DNA from: Gerris lacustris
Lineage: Eukaryota; Arthropoda; Insecta; Hemiptera; Gerridae
Assembly: GCA_951217055.1 (NCBI GenBank)
Contig: OX578286.1
Span: 39,971,437-40,035,436, forward strand
Length of the DNA: 64,000 nt
Direction: 5' to 3'
Positions 34,850 to 46,009 of this stretch are shown here, piece after piece; positions within the stretch are counted from its first letter, which is position 1, and each line of letters opens with the position of its first letter. The notes beneath the pieces were generated by a model. That model worked only from the letters and a program-made list of their open reading frames with translations, had not been told where the DNA came from and did not search any database. The position numbers were made by a program, and so were the translations under genes.

Positions 34850-35567
34850 TGAAGCGAGCGTATAGTAATACATATGTATTGAATATTGAAAAAATAGATA
34901 ATCATGAATCATGATGAGTTGATAGATAATGGGTATAGTAGTAGTACAGCGGCTAGTAGTAAGGGAACCACCCCGCATTCTTTCCGTATTCCTCTAACCA
35001 CACATCTCCTTTTCAATTTTTATAAAATGTATTTCTTTGCTACAAAACAACTACTGCATGTATCAAATTGAAATTTTGCATGCCTGTTTTAATTGTGCAT
35101 TAGATGGTGCATATGAAGTTTTATTAAAATCGGTACGTTAGAACGTAGATATCGGCAAAAAGGATGTTTTCTCTATTATAAACGTTTAGGTCCGCTATAA
35201 TAGTTTTAGCGATCTTTATTAATTGATAGCGGTGTCGCTGTTGGTTTTACTAAAAAATGGTATTTGAAAAAAATGTTCGTCTCATCGAATAGATGATGAT
35301 AGAATCTTTTCCCGTCCTGAAATTCCAATTTAATTTTTGAACCTCTCGTTCACGCGAGCGTTGCGCGCGAACTCTTGGACCGATCACGCTGTCCAACGAA
35401 CTTAGCCTGAGTATTAGTAAGAGGATCATGCATACCAAATTTCAACTAAATCGGTCAACTTTTACTCAAGTTATCGTCACACGCGTAAACGTTACTGACA
35501 GACAGACAGACAGACAAGATGCATAGTTTGTTGAATGTAAGAAGCTCGCTTACGCTCGCTTCAATAA
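34850..35567 (+). mobile_element. Family E element, left member of an inverted pair
   Basis: Ends ATTGAAGCGAGCG and CGCTCGCTTCAAT form terminal inverted repeats. Internal landmarks are TAGCGGTGTCGCTGTTGG, CTGTCCAACGAACTTAGCC and a GACA repeat at 35497-35517. The inverted copy is at 38043-38775. Confidence 0.8.
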
Positions 35568-35989
35568 TAGTGTATTTAGGGTGCAGGGGGTCGTAAATAT
35601 ATTGGGGTGGGGGTGCCGTTGTCCCAGTTACCCCTCTACATGAAGCTACGCTTGTCTGTTGCTACACTGGAACATTTGACAATAAAACCAAAAGGGTTTT
35701 AATTGGTTATTCTGAATATGTCATACTTAATTAACAAGCATGTTAAATATCTATTGTACATAACAAGTTATGAGGGAAGGGCAACAAAGATTTTCAGGGT
35801 GATAGGTTTATGGCGGCGTTCTAAGCGTTGTTGGAAATAATAGGGCAAGGGTTATGGTTATATCGAGATTTTAAGACCCTTTTGCTTTTGACATGATAGG
35901 GTAAGGTATTGAAATAGCCTTCATTGTGAGTCTCATATACAATATATAATATATATGCATAAAACCCCAAATAATTTAAAACTAGAATT

Positions 35990-37430
35990 AGAATTTCACA
36001 GTCAGAACTAGTTTGGCAAAGCAATTTAGTCAAAACCGGTAATTAATAGTCAGAGCTAGAATTGCCTGTTAATACGTAGTTAAAACAGATAATGAGCAGT
36101 CAGAACAAGAATTGCTTGTTAATATGTAGTTAAAGGCAATATTGACTAGTCAGAACCAGAATTGCCTGTTAATATGTAGTTAAAGTCAATATTGACTAGT
36201 CAGAACTAGAATTGCCTGTTAATATGTAGTTAAAATAGATAATGACTAATCAGAACTAGAATTGCCTGTTAATATGTAGTTAAAACTGATAATGACTAAT
36301 CAGAACTAGAATTGCCTGTTAATATGTAGTTAAACCTATATTGATTAGTCATAACTAGAATTGCCTGTTAATATGTAGTTAAAACAGATAATGAGCAGTC
36401 AGAACTAGAATTGCCTGTTAATACCTAGTTAAAACCGATATTGACGAGTCAGAACTAGAATTGCCTTTTAATATGTAGTTAAAACTGATAATGACTAATC
36501 AGAACTAGAATTGCCTGTTAATATATAGTTAAAGTCGATATTGACGAGTCAGAACTAGAATTGTCAGTAAATATGTAGTTAAAACTGATAATGACTAATC
36601 AGAACTAGAATTGCCTGTTAATATATAGTTAAAGTCGATATTGACGAGTCAGAACTAGAATTGCCTTTTAATATGTAGTTAAAACTGATAATGACTAATC
36701 AGAACTAGAATTGCCTGTTAATATATAGTTAAAGTCGATATTGACGAGTCAGAACTAGAATTGTCAGTAAATATGTAGTTAAAGTCGATATTGACGAGTC
36801 AGAACTAGAATTGCCTTTTAATATGTAGTTAAAACTGATAATGACTAATCAGAACTAGAATTGCCTGTTAATATATAGCTAAAGTCGATATTGACGAGTC
36901 AGAACTAGAATTGCCTGTTAATATGTAGTTAAAACTGATAATGACTAATCAGAACTAGAATTGCCTGTTAATATATAGTTAAAGTCGATATTGTCGAGTC
37001 AGAACTAGAATTGCCTGTTAATATATTGCTAAAGTCGATATTGACGAGTCAGAACTAGAATTGCCTGTTAATATGTAGTTAAAACTGATAATGACTAATC
37101 AGAACTAGAATTGCCTGTTAATATATAGTTAAAGTCGATATTGACGAGTCAGAACTAGAATTGCCTGTTAATATGTAGTTAAAACTGATAATGACTAATC
37201 AGAACTAGAATTGCCTGTTAATATATAGTTAAAGTCGATATTGACTAGTCAGAACTAGAATTGCCTGTTAATATGTAGTTAAAGTCGATATTGACTAGTC
37301 AGAACTAGAATTGCCTGTTAATATATTGACCAGTCAGAACTAGAATTGCCTGTTAATATGTAGTTAAAATCGATAATGACTAGTCAGAACTAAAATTTGC
37401 TTGTTATATAAGTTTTTACAAGTCAAAACT
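35990..37430. repeat. 50-bp minisatellite with 100-bp higher-order period
   Basis: About 28 units built on CAGAACTAGAATTGCCTGTT, then AATATGTAGTTAAA and a variable end. Two variants alternate through much of the array: one ends AACTGATAATGACTAATC and the other GTCGATATTGACGAGTC, with ATATATAGTT against ATATGTAGTT. The repeating unit there is effectively a 100-bp dimer. Outer units are more degenerate. Confidence 0.95.
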
Positions 37431-37814
37431 AGTTTTCACCGAAGTGGAGTAGTTAAAAAGTGTTTGTGCTTATCTAACTTGCATTTTTTGTTTCCTTTAT
37501 TTCGAATTTAACGACGCATAGCGAGGACAATAAAAAAAGAAAATGTAGAAGAGTACGTTTTTAGCAACAAATCCTACAGTTTGTGATTGGTTTACCATCA
37601 TTTGATCAAACAAAATTACAATAATGTGGGGTTTCAATAAAGAGATTTTGTGGTAGTAAAAACGCGTTTTGTATAATTTTAAGTTAGATAAAACCTGAAT
37701 TCTATAACATTTTTCGCAATAAAATACTTTGACAGGTGAAATTGACTCATTAGAACCAATTCCTTTATTCCACTTATCTCTAGAAACATTGAATTGCAAA
37801 GGGGTTTTTCTAAA

Positions 37815-38013
37815 AGGCGAAGATACACATGCATGTAGCTTGAACAAAAACATGCCAGCAACTTGCACGTGTTTATGTTAAATGGCATGCCTGTAGCTAG
37901 CAAGCAAGCAGTTAAAACCTTAATAAAAATCCTTAGTATGCCAGTTACTGGCAAATACCCTCTTTTGACATGCAAGCTACTTGCCCAATTTGATGGCATG
38001 TGTATCTCCGCCT
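37815..38013. mobile_element. Small TIR element (AGGCGAAGATACACATGC)
   Basis: Terminal inverted repeats AGGCGAAGATACACATGC / GCATGTGTATCTCCGCCT, 199 bp. The interior repeats GCATGCCNGTAGCT- and GCAAGCNACTTGCC-like motifs in both orientations. There is no exact target duplication; AAA and TAA flank it. Confidence 0.8.
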
Positions 38014-38042
38014 TAAATGGCAGATTTTGCCTGTTCCACTTA

Positions 38043-38775
38043 ATTGAAGCGAGCTTCCTACATTCAACGAAATATGCTCCGTGTCTGTCTGTCTGTCTGT
38101 CAGTAACGTTTACGCGTGTGACGATAACTTGAGTAAAAGTTGACCGATTTAGTTGAAATTTGGTATACATGTTCCTCTTACTAATACTCAGGCTAAGTTC
38201 GTTGGACAGCGTGATCCGTCCATGAGCTCGCGCGCAACGCTCGCGTAAACGAGAGGTACAAAAATTAAATTGGAATTTCAGGACGGGAAAAGATTCTATC
38301 ATCATCTACTCGATGAGACGAACATTTTTTTCAAATAACATTTTTTACTAAAACCAACAGCGACACCGCTATGACTTAATAAAGATCGCTAAAACTATTA
38401 AAGCGGACCTAAACGTTTATAATAGAGAAAACAACCTTTTTACCGATATCTTACGTTCTAACGTAACGATTTTTAATAAAACTTCATATACACCATCTAA
38501 TGCACAATTGAAACAGGCATGTAAAATTTCAACTTGATACTAGCAGAAGTCTTTGCGTAGTGAAGAGATACATTTATAATAATTGTTTAAAAGCTACCGA
38601 GGGTGGTTAAGATTGTTATAGTCGTATAGTGTATGGTTTGTTTAGGAAGTAAAGCTTTGTACCGAGTACCCCCACTCTTCCCTACACTACCCTCTTCCAC
38701 TTATCTTCAACTATGACATTCATCATGATTAATAAATTTCAATATTCAGTATTTCATTGCAATACGCTCGCTTCA
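38043..38775 (-). mobile_element. Family E element, right member of an inverted pair
   Basis: Reverse-oriented copy of 34850-35567, with ends ATTGAAGCGAGC (about 38043) and GCTCGCTTCAATG (about 38775). It includes CTGTCTGTCTGTCTGTC and GGCTAAGTTCGTTGGACAG. Beyond 38775 the inverted match to the left copy continues into the flank (GATAGAGCCACGCGATGCCTA against AGGCATCGCGTGCCTCTATC at 34829), so the duplicated unit is larger than the element. Confidence 0.8.
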
Positions 38776-38829
38776 ATGATAGAGCCACGCGATGCCTAGT
38801 TTAAAAGCTTATTTATTATCTTTTTGAAA

Positions 38830-39006
38830 AATATTTTTTTTAAGTCGCTATATTTTTAAAATATGTGGGTAGGTACAAGACACATACATGCCAAATTTCA
38901 AAGTGATCGGACGAAAGGTGTAGCCGTGAGAGCAGGCGACCGGACGGACGGACAGACACACGCAGGAAAATATAAGGGTCCTTGGTTTTGCCTACAGACC
39001 CTAACT
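38830..39006 (+). mobile_element. Terminal fragment related to the 24402-26233 element
   Basis: Contains GCCAAATTTCAAAGTGATCG, GACGGACGGACAGACACACG and a terminus AAGGGTCCTTGGTTTTG...ACAGACCCTAAC. This resembles the right end of the element at 26160-26233 (GACAGACGGACACAGG, AAGGGTTTC..., ACGAAACCCTAAC). Confidence 0.5.
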
Positions 39007-39087
39007 AGTTCTGACTTGGGAAATTATAGTTTGGACTCATATCGCTTTTAGACCAATAACACAGATATTTTGTTTACAAGTATTTTA

Positions 39088-39200
39088 CTTTCTCATACAT
39101 GTAGTATATATATATAAAAAGAAAGTATTGTGATAGTGCATAAAGTCGAATTTGAGAATTTATTATGAAATTCCTCTATTTTAAGATCCATTGAGTCTAA
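39088..39200 (+). mobile_element. Family B terminal fragment
   Basis: TACTTTCTCATACATG...AAAGAAAGTATTGTGATAGT matches the left end of family B, with an internal short TA insertion. It decays after about 110 bp. Confidence 0.7.
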
Positions 39201-39227
39201 AAAAAGCAGTTTAAAAAAAAATAAATC

Positions 39228-39500
39228 AAATTATAATTATCATTAACTACGAGAGACATACAGAGAAAAATTGACCCCAGCACCGGGACTTGAACCACGG
39301 TCCTCCTATATATCAGTTACAGGCGCTCTTACCAACTGAGTACAGAGCGCCTGTAACGGATATATAGGAGGCCCGTGGTTCAAGTCCCGGTGCTGGGGTC
39401 TATTTTTCTCTTTATGATGTCTCCCGTAGTTAATGATAATTATAATTTGATTAAAAGTAAAATTTAATCTTTCCGAAGTAAGAATACTACCTAAAACTTA
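39228..39500. mobile_element. Palindromic pair of tRNA-like SINE copies
   Basis: The left half is an antisense copy (B-box complement GGGACTTGAACC; tRNA-like part about 39276-39342). The right half is a sense copy starting inside the tRNA-like unit (about 39343-39399, GGTTCAAGTCC). The junction falls inside the tRNA-like region (ACTGAGTACAGAGCGCC). The body arms TAATTATCATTAACTACG and its complement pair outside. No clear target duplication. Confidence 0.8.
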
Positions 39501-39532
39501 AAAATTTGAAAAAATAATAATAAAAAATAAAA

Positions 39533-39536
<4 letters not shown>

Positions 39537-39593
<57 letters not shown>
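39537..39593. repeat. (TA)n microsatellite
   Basis: About 28 TA units directly after an A-rich SINE end. Confidence 0.95.
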
Positions 39594-39596
<3 letters not shown>

Positions 39597-39745
39597 TCTG
39601 CCGTCTGTACAGATGCGTGGAGCCTAAACCACTGGACCGATTTAGACGAAATTGTGACATGGAAACTGACTCTTGATTTCATGAAACTTATTTAAAGTTA
39701 ATAAAATTGAAGAGCAAACTTAAGTTAATTGTCTAAAAAAGAGAA

Positions 39746-39982
39746 GGCACTTCTTTAGATTGTTACTCCCCTTATAAAAAAACGGAGGGGAGTAACAATC
39801 TAAAGAAGGGGTACGGAATGTTCTTCTTTAGACTGCTACTCCCCTTATAAAAACAGAAGTGTGATATTCCTTCGTCTGAAAGTACATTAGACTAAACATC
39901 CCTTTTTCTTAAATAGTTATTTAGTCAAAGTCATTTTTATTCTAAAACAACATAGAGGAGTAACAATCTAAAGAAGTATACC
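39746..39982. mobile_element. hAT-like double-foldback MITE, family C (copy 4)
   Basis: Exact 8-bp duplication AAAGAGAA at 39738-39745 and 39983-39990. Ends GGCACTTCTTTAG / CTAAAGAAGTATACC. Full double-foldback architecture with the AGTACATTAGACTAAACATC and TAGTTATTTAGTCAAAGTC internal landmarks. Confidence 0.93.
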
Positions 39983-39990
39983 AAAGAGAA

Positions 39991-40740
39991 TAGCTAATGT
40001 TTAATTAAAAAAATAATTTATTTTAATAAATACTTTTAAAACTTTACTTTTAAAAGTACTTTTTTACTTTTAAATATTTTTATCAATACTTTTTATTACA
40101 GTTTATTTATAAACTGTAATAAAAAGTATTGATTAAAATAAAATATTATAATATTATTATTTAAAAAAAAAAAAAATAATTCGTTTAATATTTTCCAGTT
40201 ATTAGTTATAATAAATAATTATAATTATAATAATAATAATCTCATTTATTTTTATTTTTTTAAATACGTAAATTTCAAAACCATTAAATAATTATTTTAA
40301 GTTAAAAAAAACAAAAACACTTTTTATTAATCAATCACTAATTTAATTTGGAAAAATAAAATATATTAATTTCGAAATGAAAATTTTGAATTAGTAGTAT
40401 TACTATTATTTAAAAAAGTGTCTCAAGGCAACAAAATAAGACAATATAGGACAAGGAGAACTGAAAAATTCAACAACAAATAGAATTTATATATATATTA
40501 TAAAAAAAAAAAAAAAAAATGTGATGCAAGATCTTTTACAATCTGCATCAGGTTAGTTAGTTGCCAATTTTTATATTTTTATAAAATTTATTTATTTGTT
40601 TAAGTAAATAAATTAATAAATAAAATGAGAGCAAAGCGAACAAGGATTAATACAATTTATTTACGTGGTATATCCAAAAGAAAGTATTTAAGTCCGCCAC
40701 GTTTTAAAGTCCCTCAGAGTCGAAAAAATGTACATATTTT
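39991..40740. other. AT-rich sequence
   Basis: Low-complexity sequence with a local inverted repeat around 40070-40135 (CAATACTTTTTATTACAGTT and its complement). No exon supported. Confidence 0.6.
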
Positions 40741-40746
40741 TAAAAA

Positions 40747-41363
40747 AATCGGTCCGAGACAACTCAGACAAACTTTCTCATATAATTGTTGTTCATAATT
40801 ACTTAGCCCAGAGTTTTTAATTTATTAGTTTTCGTATGTACATTTAATTATTATTAAACATTTCAACGAAATTAATCATAAAAATAAAGCTTTGAATCGA
40901 ACCCGGCCTCTCTCCGTTCACGTTTAAAGATATTTTCTCAGGAACTAGATTTTTCCCGGGAAAACGGCTTATATCATTTTATTCGTATTTAAATGTACTA
41001 CATTTTAGATTTTTTTTTAAATCAAAATCGTCAGAACTATTTTCGAGAAATAATTTTTTTCACGTTTCTTTCAGAATTTTTGCGGATAGCGCCCCAGAAA
41101 TTTGGAGCTAAAATTCATTACTCGATTTCGCCTCGGGGTATGATTTTTCTGAAGTTGTATGCCAAATTTCGTCAAAATCTGCCCAATAGTTTAGTCTCCA
41201 CGCATGTGCAATGTGCACAGACGACAGACATTTAAAAAAAAAAAAAAAAAAAAAAACAACACTTTTTGGACTCAGTGGACCTCAAAAACGTGTAAATCCA
41301 TAAAAATCTAAAAATAAAATTTTCGCGTTATCACAATACTTTCTCTTTACATGAGAAAGTAAA
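40747..41363 (-). mobile_element. Family B element
   Basis: Reverse-oriented, from AATCGGTCCGAGACAACTC to CATGAGAAAGTAAAA. Same internal order as 18013-18610. An A run at 41231-41254 sits where the others have the GACAGAC repeat and TTTTTAAA. Confidence 0.8.
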
Positions 41364-41587
41364 AAAGTTTGTATGTCGTCTGAACAAATAAGACACTTAT
41401 AAGCCTAATAAAACAATGATTAAATTTCTTTGAAATTTGGTACACATATTCAGAGAAATTATACGTCGTTGAGAAATTAAAATTTGGCGGGTGATGACCC
41501 CTTAAATTTAGAGAGAAAATTTAATTTAAAGCAACCCCCCCCCAAAAAAAATGCTTTACATTTAAACAAAATTAAAATCGTAGTGTA

Positions 41588-41800
41588 TAGTCTGTCCCAA
41601 ACGAGAGTTAGTGCGTTGACAACGCGAGAAATCGAGTGACACACAGATTGGCCAACCTCTGAGGGAAAAAATAAAGCCACTACATTCACCTTCTTATATG
41701 GTTATCCAGAGGGAAAATCTCGACCTCTCATTGGCTCCCCATCCCATTTGCTAGTTTTTCCCGCACTGTTAACGCACAAACTCTCGTTTGGAACAGACTG
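41588..41800. mobile_element. Mariner-like TIR element
   Basis: Flanked by TA (41586-41587 and 41801-41802). Terminal inverted repeats TAGTCTGTCCCAAACGAGAG and CTCTCGTTTGGAACAGACTG extend over about 40 bp (GTGCGTTGACAACGCG / CGCACTGTTAACGCAC). 213 bp, no ORF. Confidence 0.85.
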
Positions 41801-42057
41801 TACTTAAATACCAATTTAACTATAATATAAATAATTTTCCCGGGAAAAATCTAATTCCAGAGAAACTAGGTGTAATTTAAAATGGCGAGTGGTCGTAGAT
41901 TTATTGATAGGGGCTATTTGTCTTTGATTTGTATATTTTGATAAAATGTCCCAATAGTATAATTAAACGTAACCAGGAAAAGGAAAGTGTTGTTTTATTT
42001 TTGGATTTTCGGGAAAACGTCATACCGTTATAAAAACACCTGCTTGTTCTTAAACCT

Positions 42058-42360
42058 CTAAAAAAAAAGTTTTCCAATTAGTGTGGCACATAGCTCCCAC
42101 GCGCCCTATCACGTACATAATTTATTAATAATATGCTTTTTCAACCCATTATAGTCGAATCTATTTAATTGTTTTACTATTCCAAGCAAATTAGTAAAAA
42201 AAAAAAATCGGGTATGGGGTACCTCGGAACTTTTCCTCACTTCAGAGGCCACTAAAGTAGCCTCTACTGCTGCGAAGCAGCAGGAGAAAGCAGCATTGGA
42301 CGTGGTCAGTACTTGGATTGATCACCGTTCTGAACTAACTGATTTATTATAATTTTTTTA
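42058..42360 (+). mobile_element. Family D terminal phrase and a 5S-like retroelement scrap
   Basis: CCAATTAGTGTGGCACATAG at about 42077 is the family D end phrase. From 42205 a GC-rich segment follows with the palindromes GAGGCCACTAAAGTAGCCTC and CTGCTGCGAAGCAGCAG. The phrase GTCAGTACTTGGATTGATCA at 42305 resembles the internal promoter end of 5S rRNA genes, as also found in 5S-derived SINEs and some LINE tails. It ends in an A-rich run at 42361. Confidence 0.4.
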
Positions 42361-42369
42361 AAAAAAAAA

Positions 42370-43125
42370 AAACCTTTATTTTACTACGTTGTTATTAGCT
42401 TGTTTTCTTGTTTGTTTGTTTGTCCGGTACAAATCTGGCAATCGATTTCTAACTAACTTCCCGAATAGCTAGACATTTGAAACTTTTATAGCATAGCTCA
42501 GAACACGATGACAATGGATTATTTTAATACTTTTAGCCATCTTTTAGCAGAATTTAATTGGTTTTCAGCAAATTTTGCTGTACGGAAAGTTAGTTCGGAA
42601 AAAATCCGTAAGTTATTTTATTTGTTTTGCCATATCCCATAATTTACGCAATCTTCATTTTGACGGGTCTCAAATTTGTGATAGATAAACATTGAATAAC
42701 AGCAAAACAAGAAATATCGATTATATTATTTCAAATATATCGATGGCACGCTATAGATTTGGTGTTGGGGAGATCCGTTGTACAAAGATTTGTCCTTTTA
42801 TAGGTTTAAGATCAGTTCTCTAGATGGTTGTCATTTATGTGAAGTAAATAAATTCGGAACTATTTTTTTTTTTTTTTTTTTTCACTAACATTATATATTA
42901 TATAACAATAACAATTATATTATCAACATTACATACGATTCAACAGAAAATTTAAAAACGTAGTATACGTATAAAAAGTTCTTTTAGCGAATTTTCAAAG
43001 AAAATTACGCTATTGCAATGGCTTCAAAATTTTTGTAATGCGAATTTTTGAAAAAATTTTCCATGGAAATCCGTTTTAGACCATTCTGAATCGATTCCTA
43101 AAATTTAACATTTTTTTTTATGTAT
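42370..43125. other. Non-coding sequence, unassigned repeats
   Basis: Phrases such as GTTTGTTTGTCCGGTACAAATC, AACACGATGACAATGG and TTTTCAAAGAAAATTACGC read like old element sequence, but I find no second copy in the window. No exon supported. Confidence 0.4.
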
Positions 43126-43182
43126 GTATGTATATATGTATGTATATATGTATGTATATATGTATGTATATATGTATATATG
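43126..43182. repeat. TATG / TATATG microsatellite
   Basis: Interleaved TATG and TATATG units over about 55 bp. Confidence 0.9.
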
Positions 43183-43827
43183 TGTCACTCCAGACGATAT
43201 CTCCCCTTAGAATGCACTTAAAAATTTCAAACAAATTTTAAAATGTCAATAATATCAAAAGAAAGGATGAGTTCGTTGGCCAGAATTTTTGGAGTCCATT
43301 TAGGGGTCAAATTTTGACCATATAGGGTCAAAAAACGTGTTTTTTCCATTTTACCCCCCTTTTATGTGAAAATATGATAAAAGTGTAAATAACAACAATT
43401 ACTGTATTCTTAAAGAGCTTTCCAACGACATGCATCTTGAAGGGTAAATACTATTTTGACTTTTGTACCCCGTACCCCTGTGTACCAATTTTTTTTTTCA
43501 CCCGAGCAAATTCTAAACCAAAATTTTCCTATATTATCATAAGCCAATAAAACGCAGATTTCTTTGAAAATTCGCTCATTAAGTCATGGTGCATGACTGG
43601 ACTTTTTTATCTTGAAATTATATTTTTGGTAATAACACTTCTCTACTAAAAATAAACCGTTTTGCGTAAAAAGTGAGTAAAAAGTAAATTTTGGACTTTA
43701 AGGAAAGGGGGGGGGGGGGGGGGGGGGGGTAGCGCCCCCTCAAGAGTTACTACTACACCCCTTAAGAGTGTTTTCACAAAGTTTCAAAACTTTATAAATT
43801 ATTTCCCCTATTATTCCTTATTTTCCT

Positions 43828-43867
<40 letters not shown>

Positions 43868-43888
43868 CAAATCAGTCGATATTAGCAA
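43183..43888. other. Non-coding sequence with G and T runs
   Basis: Includes a G run of about 22 at 43708-43729, a T run of about 37 at 43831-43867, and AAAATTTTGACC- and CATTTTACCCC-type phrases. Homopolymer lengths may be assembly-sensitive. No exon supported. Confidence 0.45.
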
Positions 43889-43889
43889 T

Positions 43890-44285
43890 AATTTATGAGC
43901 GCAGAGGGCGGAAATTAATATGAGAACTATCTGAGGGTTGCTTTCAACAAACCATCCGCATTTCCTTGAAAATTAGATGAGTACATTTAAATTATATAGG
44001 TACGTCAAATAAATGCAACCATACACGCGCTTATGGACAATTAAATAAATGGGCACAGAAAGAAGGGTCTCATATAGAGACCATCAATATGCTAATTATG
44101 ATCAACTATCTAAATTTCATTAAAATCGGACGAGTAGTTTAGAAAACATGCTGTTTTACAAAAATGGTTGCTGGTATCTTAAACGGATTTCTGTATTTGA
44201 ATTTTTGAAATAGGAGACATGAAATAGTATTAAGGTGAATAAACAATAAAATGTTCGTTCATCAGAACGATCACAAAGCTTTCGT
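43890..44285 (-). mobile_element. Diverged family D repeat
   Basis: On the minus strand it keeps the order of 30245-30640: CGGTAACGAAAGCTTTGTG, ATCGTTCTGATGAAC, ATACAGAAATCCGTTTAAG, TTTAATGAAATTTAGATAG and GTTGAAAGCAACCCTCAG. Similarity is lower than between the other copies. Confidence 0.6.
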
Positions 44286-44499
44286 TACCGAAAATTTTAA
44301 AAATATGACCATTCAAAACAGTGCTTTTATGCATTTCTGAGGTGAAATTGAATATGAGGTGAATGTAAAAATAGTATGTATTATAGAAAGAAAAAAAAAT
44401 ACGGCAGTATTATTTTTTAAACTATTGGTTCTGGGGGAGGGGGGGGGGGGGGGGGGGGGGGGCTCGAGCCCCCTGTGCCTCCCTGGATACGCCACTGTC
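44286..44499 (-). mobile_element. Partial copy of the CAGTGGCGTATCCAG hAT element
   Basis: Ends CTGGATACGCCACTG at 44483-44497. Its interior (ATGACCATTCAAAACAGTGC, ATTTCTGAGGTGAAATTGAA, ATGAGGTGAATGTAAAAATA) is the reverse complement of 48710-48800. The long G run (about 44438-44462) matches the G/C run of the full copy. The other terminus is missing. Confidence 0.8.
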
Positions 44500-44649
44500 G
44501 GAAGCAAAAGGTACAGTATTTTCTTAATTTGTTGGTACAGGGTGTTCAATTTATTGATAACTATAAAAAAATGACAATGAGTAAACTACCCTTAATTTTG
44601 ATAATATCGAAAAATATTATTTAGAAAAAGAGGTATAGAATTCTAAAAA

Positions 44650-45660
44650 AAAGTCTGCCAATTAGTGTGGCACGTAGCTTCCTCGAAACCGCATGCTTTA
44701 CTGATTTATGCATTTGTAACCTAATATTGTCAAATTTATAAAACTCCTCCCACCCCCCTCTGTTTTTTAAATCTGTAAAATTGTTTGGTTTTTTTTTACA
44801 TAAATTAAAGTATTAGACCAGGAGATAGCGTGCAAAAAAGTGTCTGACTAACATCAAGCTAGAATTTTGTGTATAAGTAAATCTTTTGGTGCCTTTTAAA
44901 AGTATGTGGTCGGCTAAATTCGTCTGCGGGACATTGGGCTTGGCAATACGCTTTTGAAAAAAACAAACCGGTGGAGAGAGGCTATTTCCCACTCTTTTTG
45001 GTGGACAATGCGATTTCCATGATCCTGAGTACTAACTTAGTAGACCAATAATCAATTTGATGGTAGTTTGTCACTTTACAGGTGACCTCTTTGATTTAGA
45101 GTAATACTTGACTAACTAACCTATAAATAACTGACAAACTATCGACAATTTGAATTTTAGTCTACTAACCAGGTCCGTACTCAGGATCATGAATCACATT
45201 GACCACCATAAAAAGCGGGACATGGCCGCTCTTCACCGGTTTTTTTTTTTTTCAAATGTCTATTGCCAAGCTATGTCCCGCAGACGAACTTAGCCGACCA
45301 CATACTTTTAAAAGGCACCAAAAGATTGACTTGTATACAAAATTCTAGCTTGATGTTAGTCAGACACTTTTTTGCACGCTATCTCCTGCACTATACCAAT
45401 TTAGCGATATATTATATTTTTTACATCTAAAATTTAAAGAGGCTCAGACGTTTTAAATTAATCTGGGACTATCTGCAGGCTACTTATTTCAAAGCATCCA
45501 AATTTTTATAAAAATCAGATGAGTACTTTTGAAGATATAGGATTAAATAATGTTCGCATGTAGAAGAGAAACAAATAGGCGAAGAAGGTTGAAACTTGGG
45601 ACCAACAATGGATAAGGAACTACCATCCAAATTTCATTAAAATCGGACACGTTGTCATAA
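44650..45660 (-). mobile_element. Family D repeat, interrupted by a family A foldback
   Basis: Begins with the end phrase CTGCCAATTAGTGTGGCACG. It then passes ACCCCCCTCTGTTTTTTAAA and TTTACATAAATTAAAG, is interrupted at 44814-45393, and resumes with CAATTTAGCG...GGCTCAGACG, TTGGGACCAACAATGG and TTTCATTAAAATCGGACACG. The resumed order matches the reverse of 30400-30680. Confidence 0.75.
44814..45393. mobile_element. Palindromic foldback element, family A (copy 3), nested
   Basis: About 580-bp near-palindrome with ends TAGACCAGGAGATAGCG / GCTATCTCCTGCACTA. Comparison with uninterrupted family D (TTAAAGTGTCAATTTAG, reverse complement of about 30647-30663) shows the insertion splits that site with TAT on the left and TAC on the right. 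This fits a 3-bp target as in copy 2. Confidence 0.85.
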
Positions 45661-45707
45661 TCATAAAAATAAAATAAATTACTTTACAAATAAAAAATGT
45701 ATAATAA

Positions 45708-46000
45708 AAAATCGGTCCGAGACAAACTTTCTGAAATACGAGTTCATAATTACTTAGCCCAGTGTTTCCAATTATTAGTTTTCGTAGGCACATTTAATTA
45801 TTATTGAAGATTTCATAAAAATTGATCATAAAAATATTTTTCCTGGGCGGGGAATCGAACCCGGGCTCTCTCCATCCGCGATTTAAGCTATTTCATCAGG
45901 AACTAGATTTTTCCCAGGGAAAAGGCTTATATCGTTAAATTCGTATTTAAATGGACTACATTTTAGAATTTTTTAATCAAAATCATCGGAACCGTTCATG
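45708..46000 (-). mobile_element. Family B fragment
   Basis: AATCGGTCCGAGACAAACTT, then GGCGGGGAATCGAACCCGGG (T-arm-like on the reverse strand), AACTAGATTTTTCCC and ATCATCGGAACCG. It lacks the other terminus. Confidence 0.75.
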
Positions 46001-46009
46001 GTTTGTTTT

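Noticed and set aside
36000..37425. Regularly spaced 50-bp repeats as a CRISPR array
   Set aside because: The host is eukaryotic, there are no variable spacers, and the whole 50-bp unit repeats; it is a minisatellite.
37679..38305. A 208-codon minus-strand frame
   Set aside because: It crosses a TIR element (37815-38013) and part of a family E element; the sister copy at 35.3 kb does not keep the frame, and no domain is recognisable.
44313..44574. Proline/glycine-rich frames around the long G run
   Set aside because: Homopolymer translation inside a partial hAT element.
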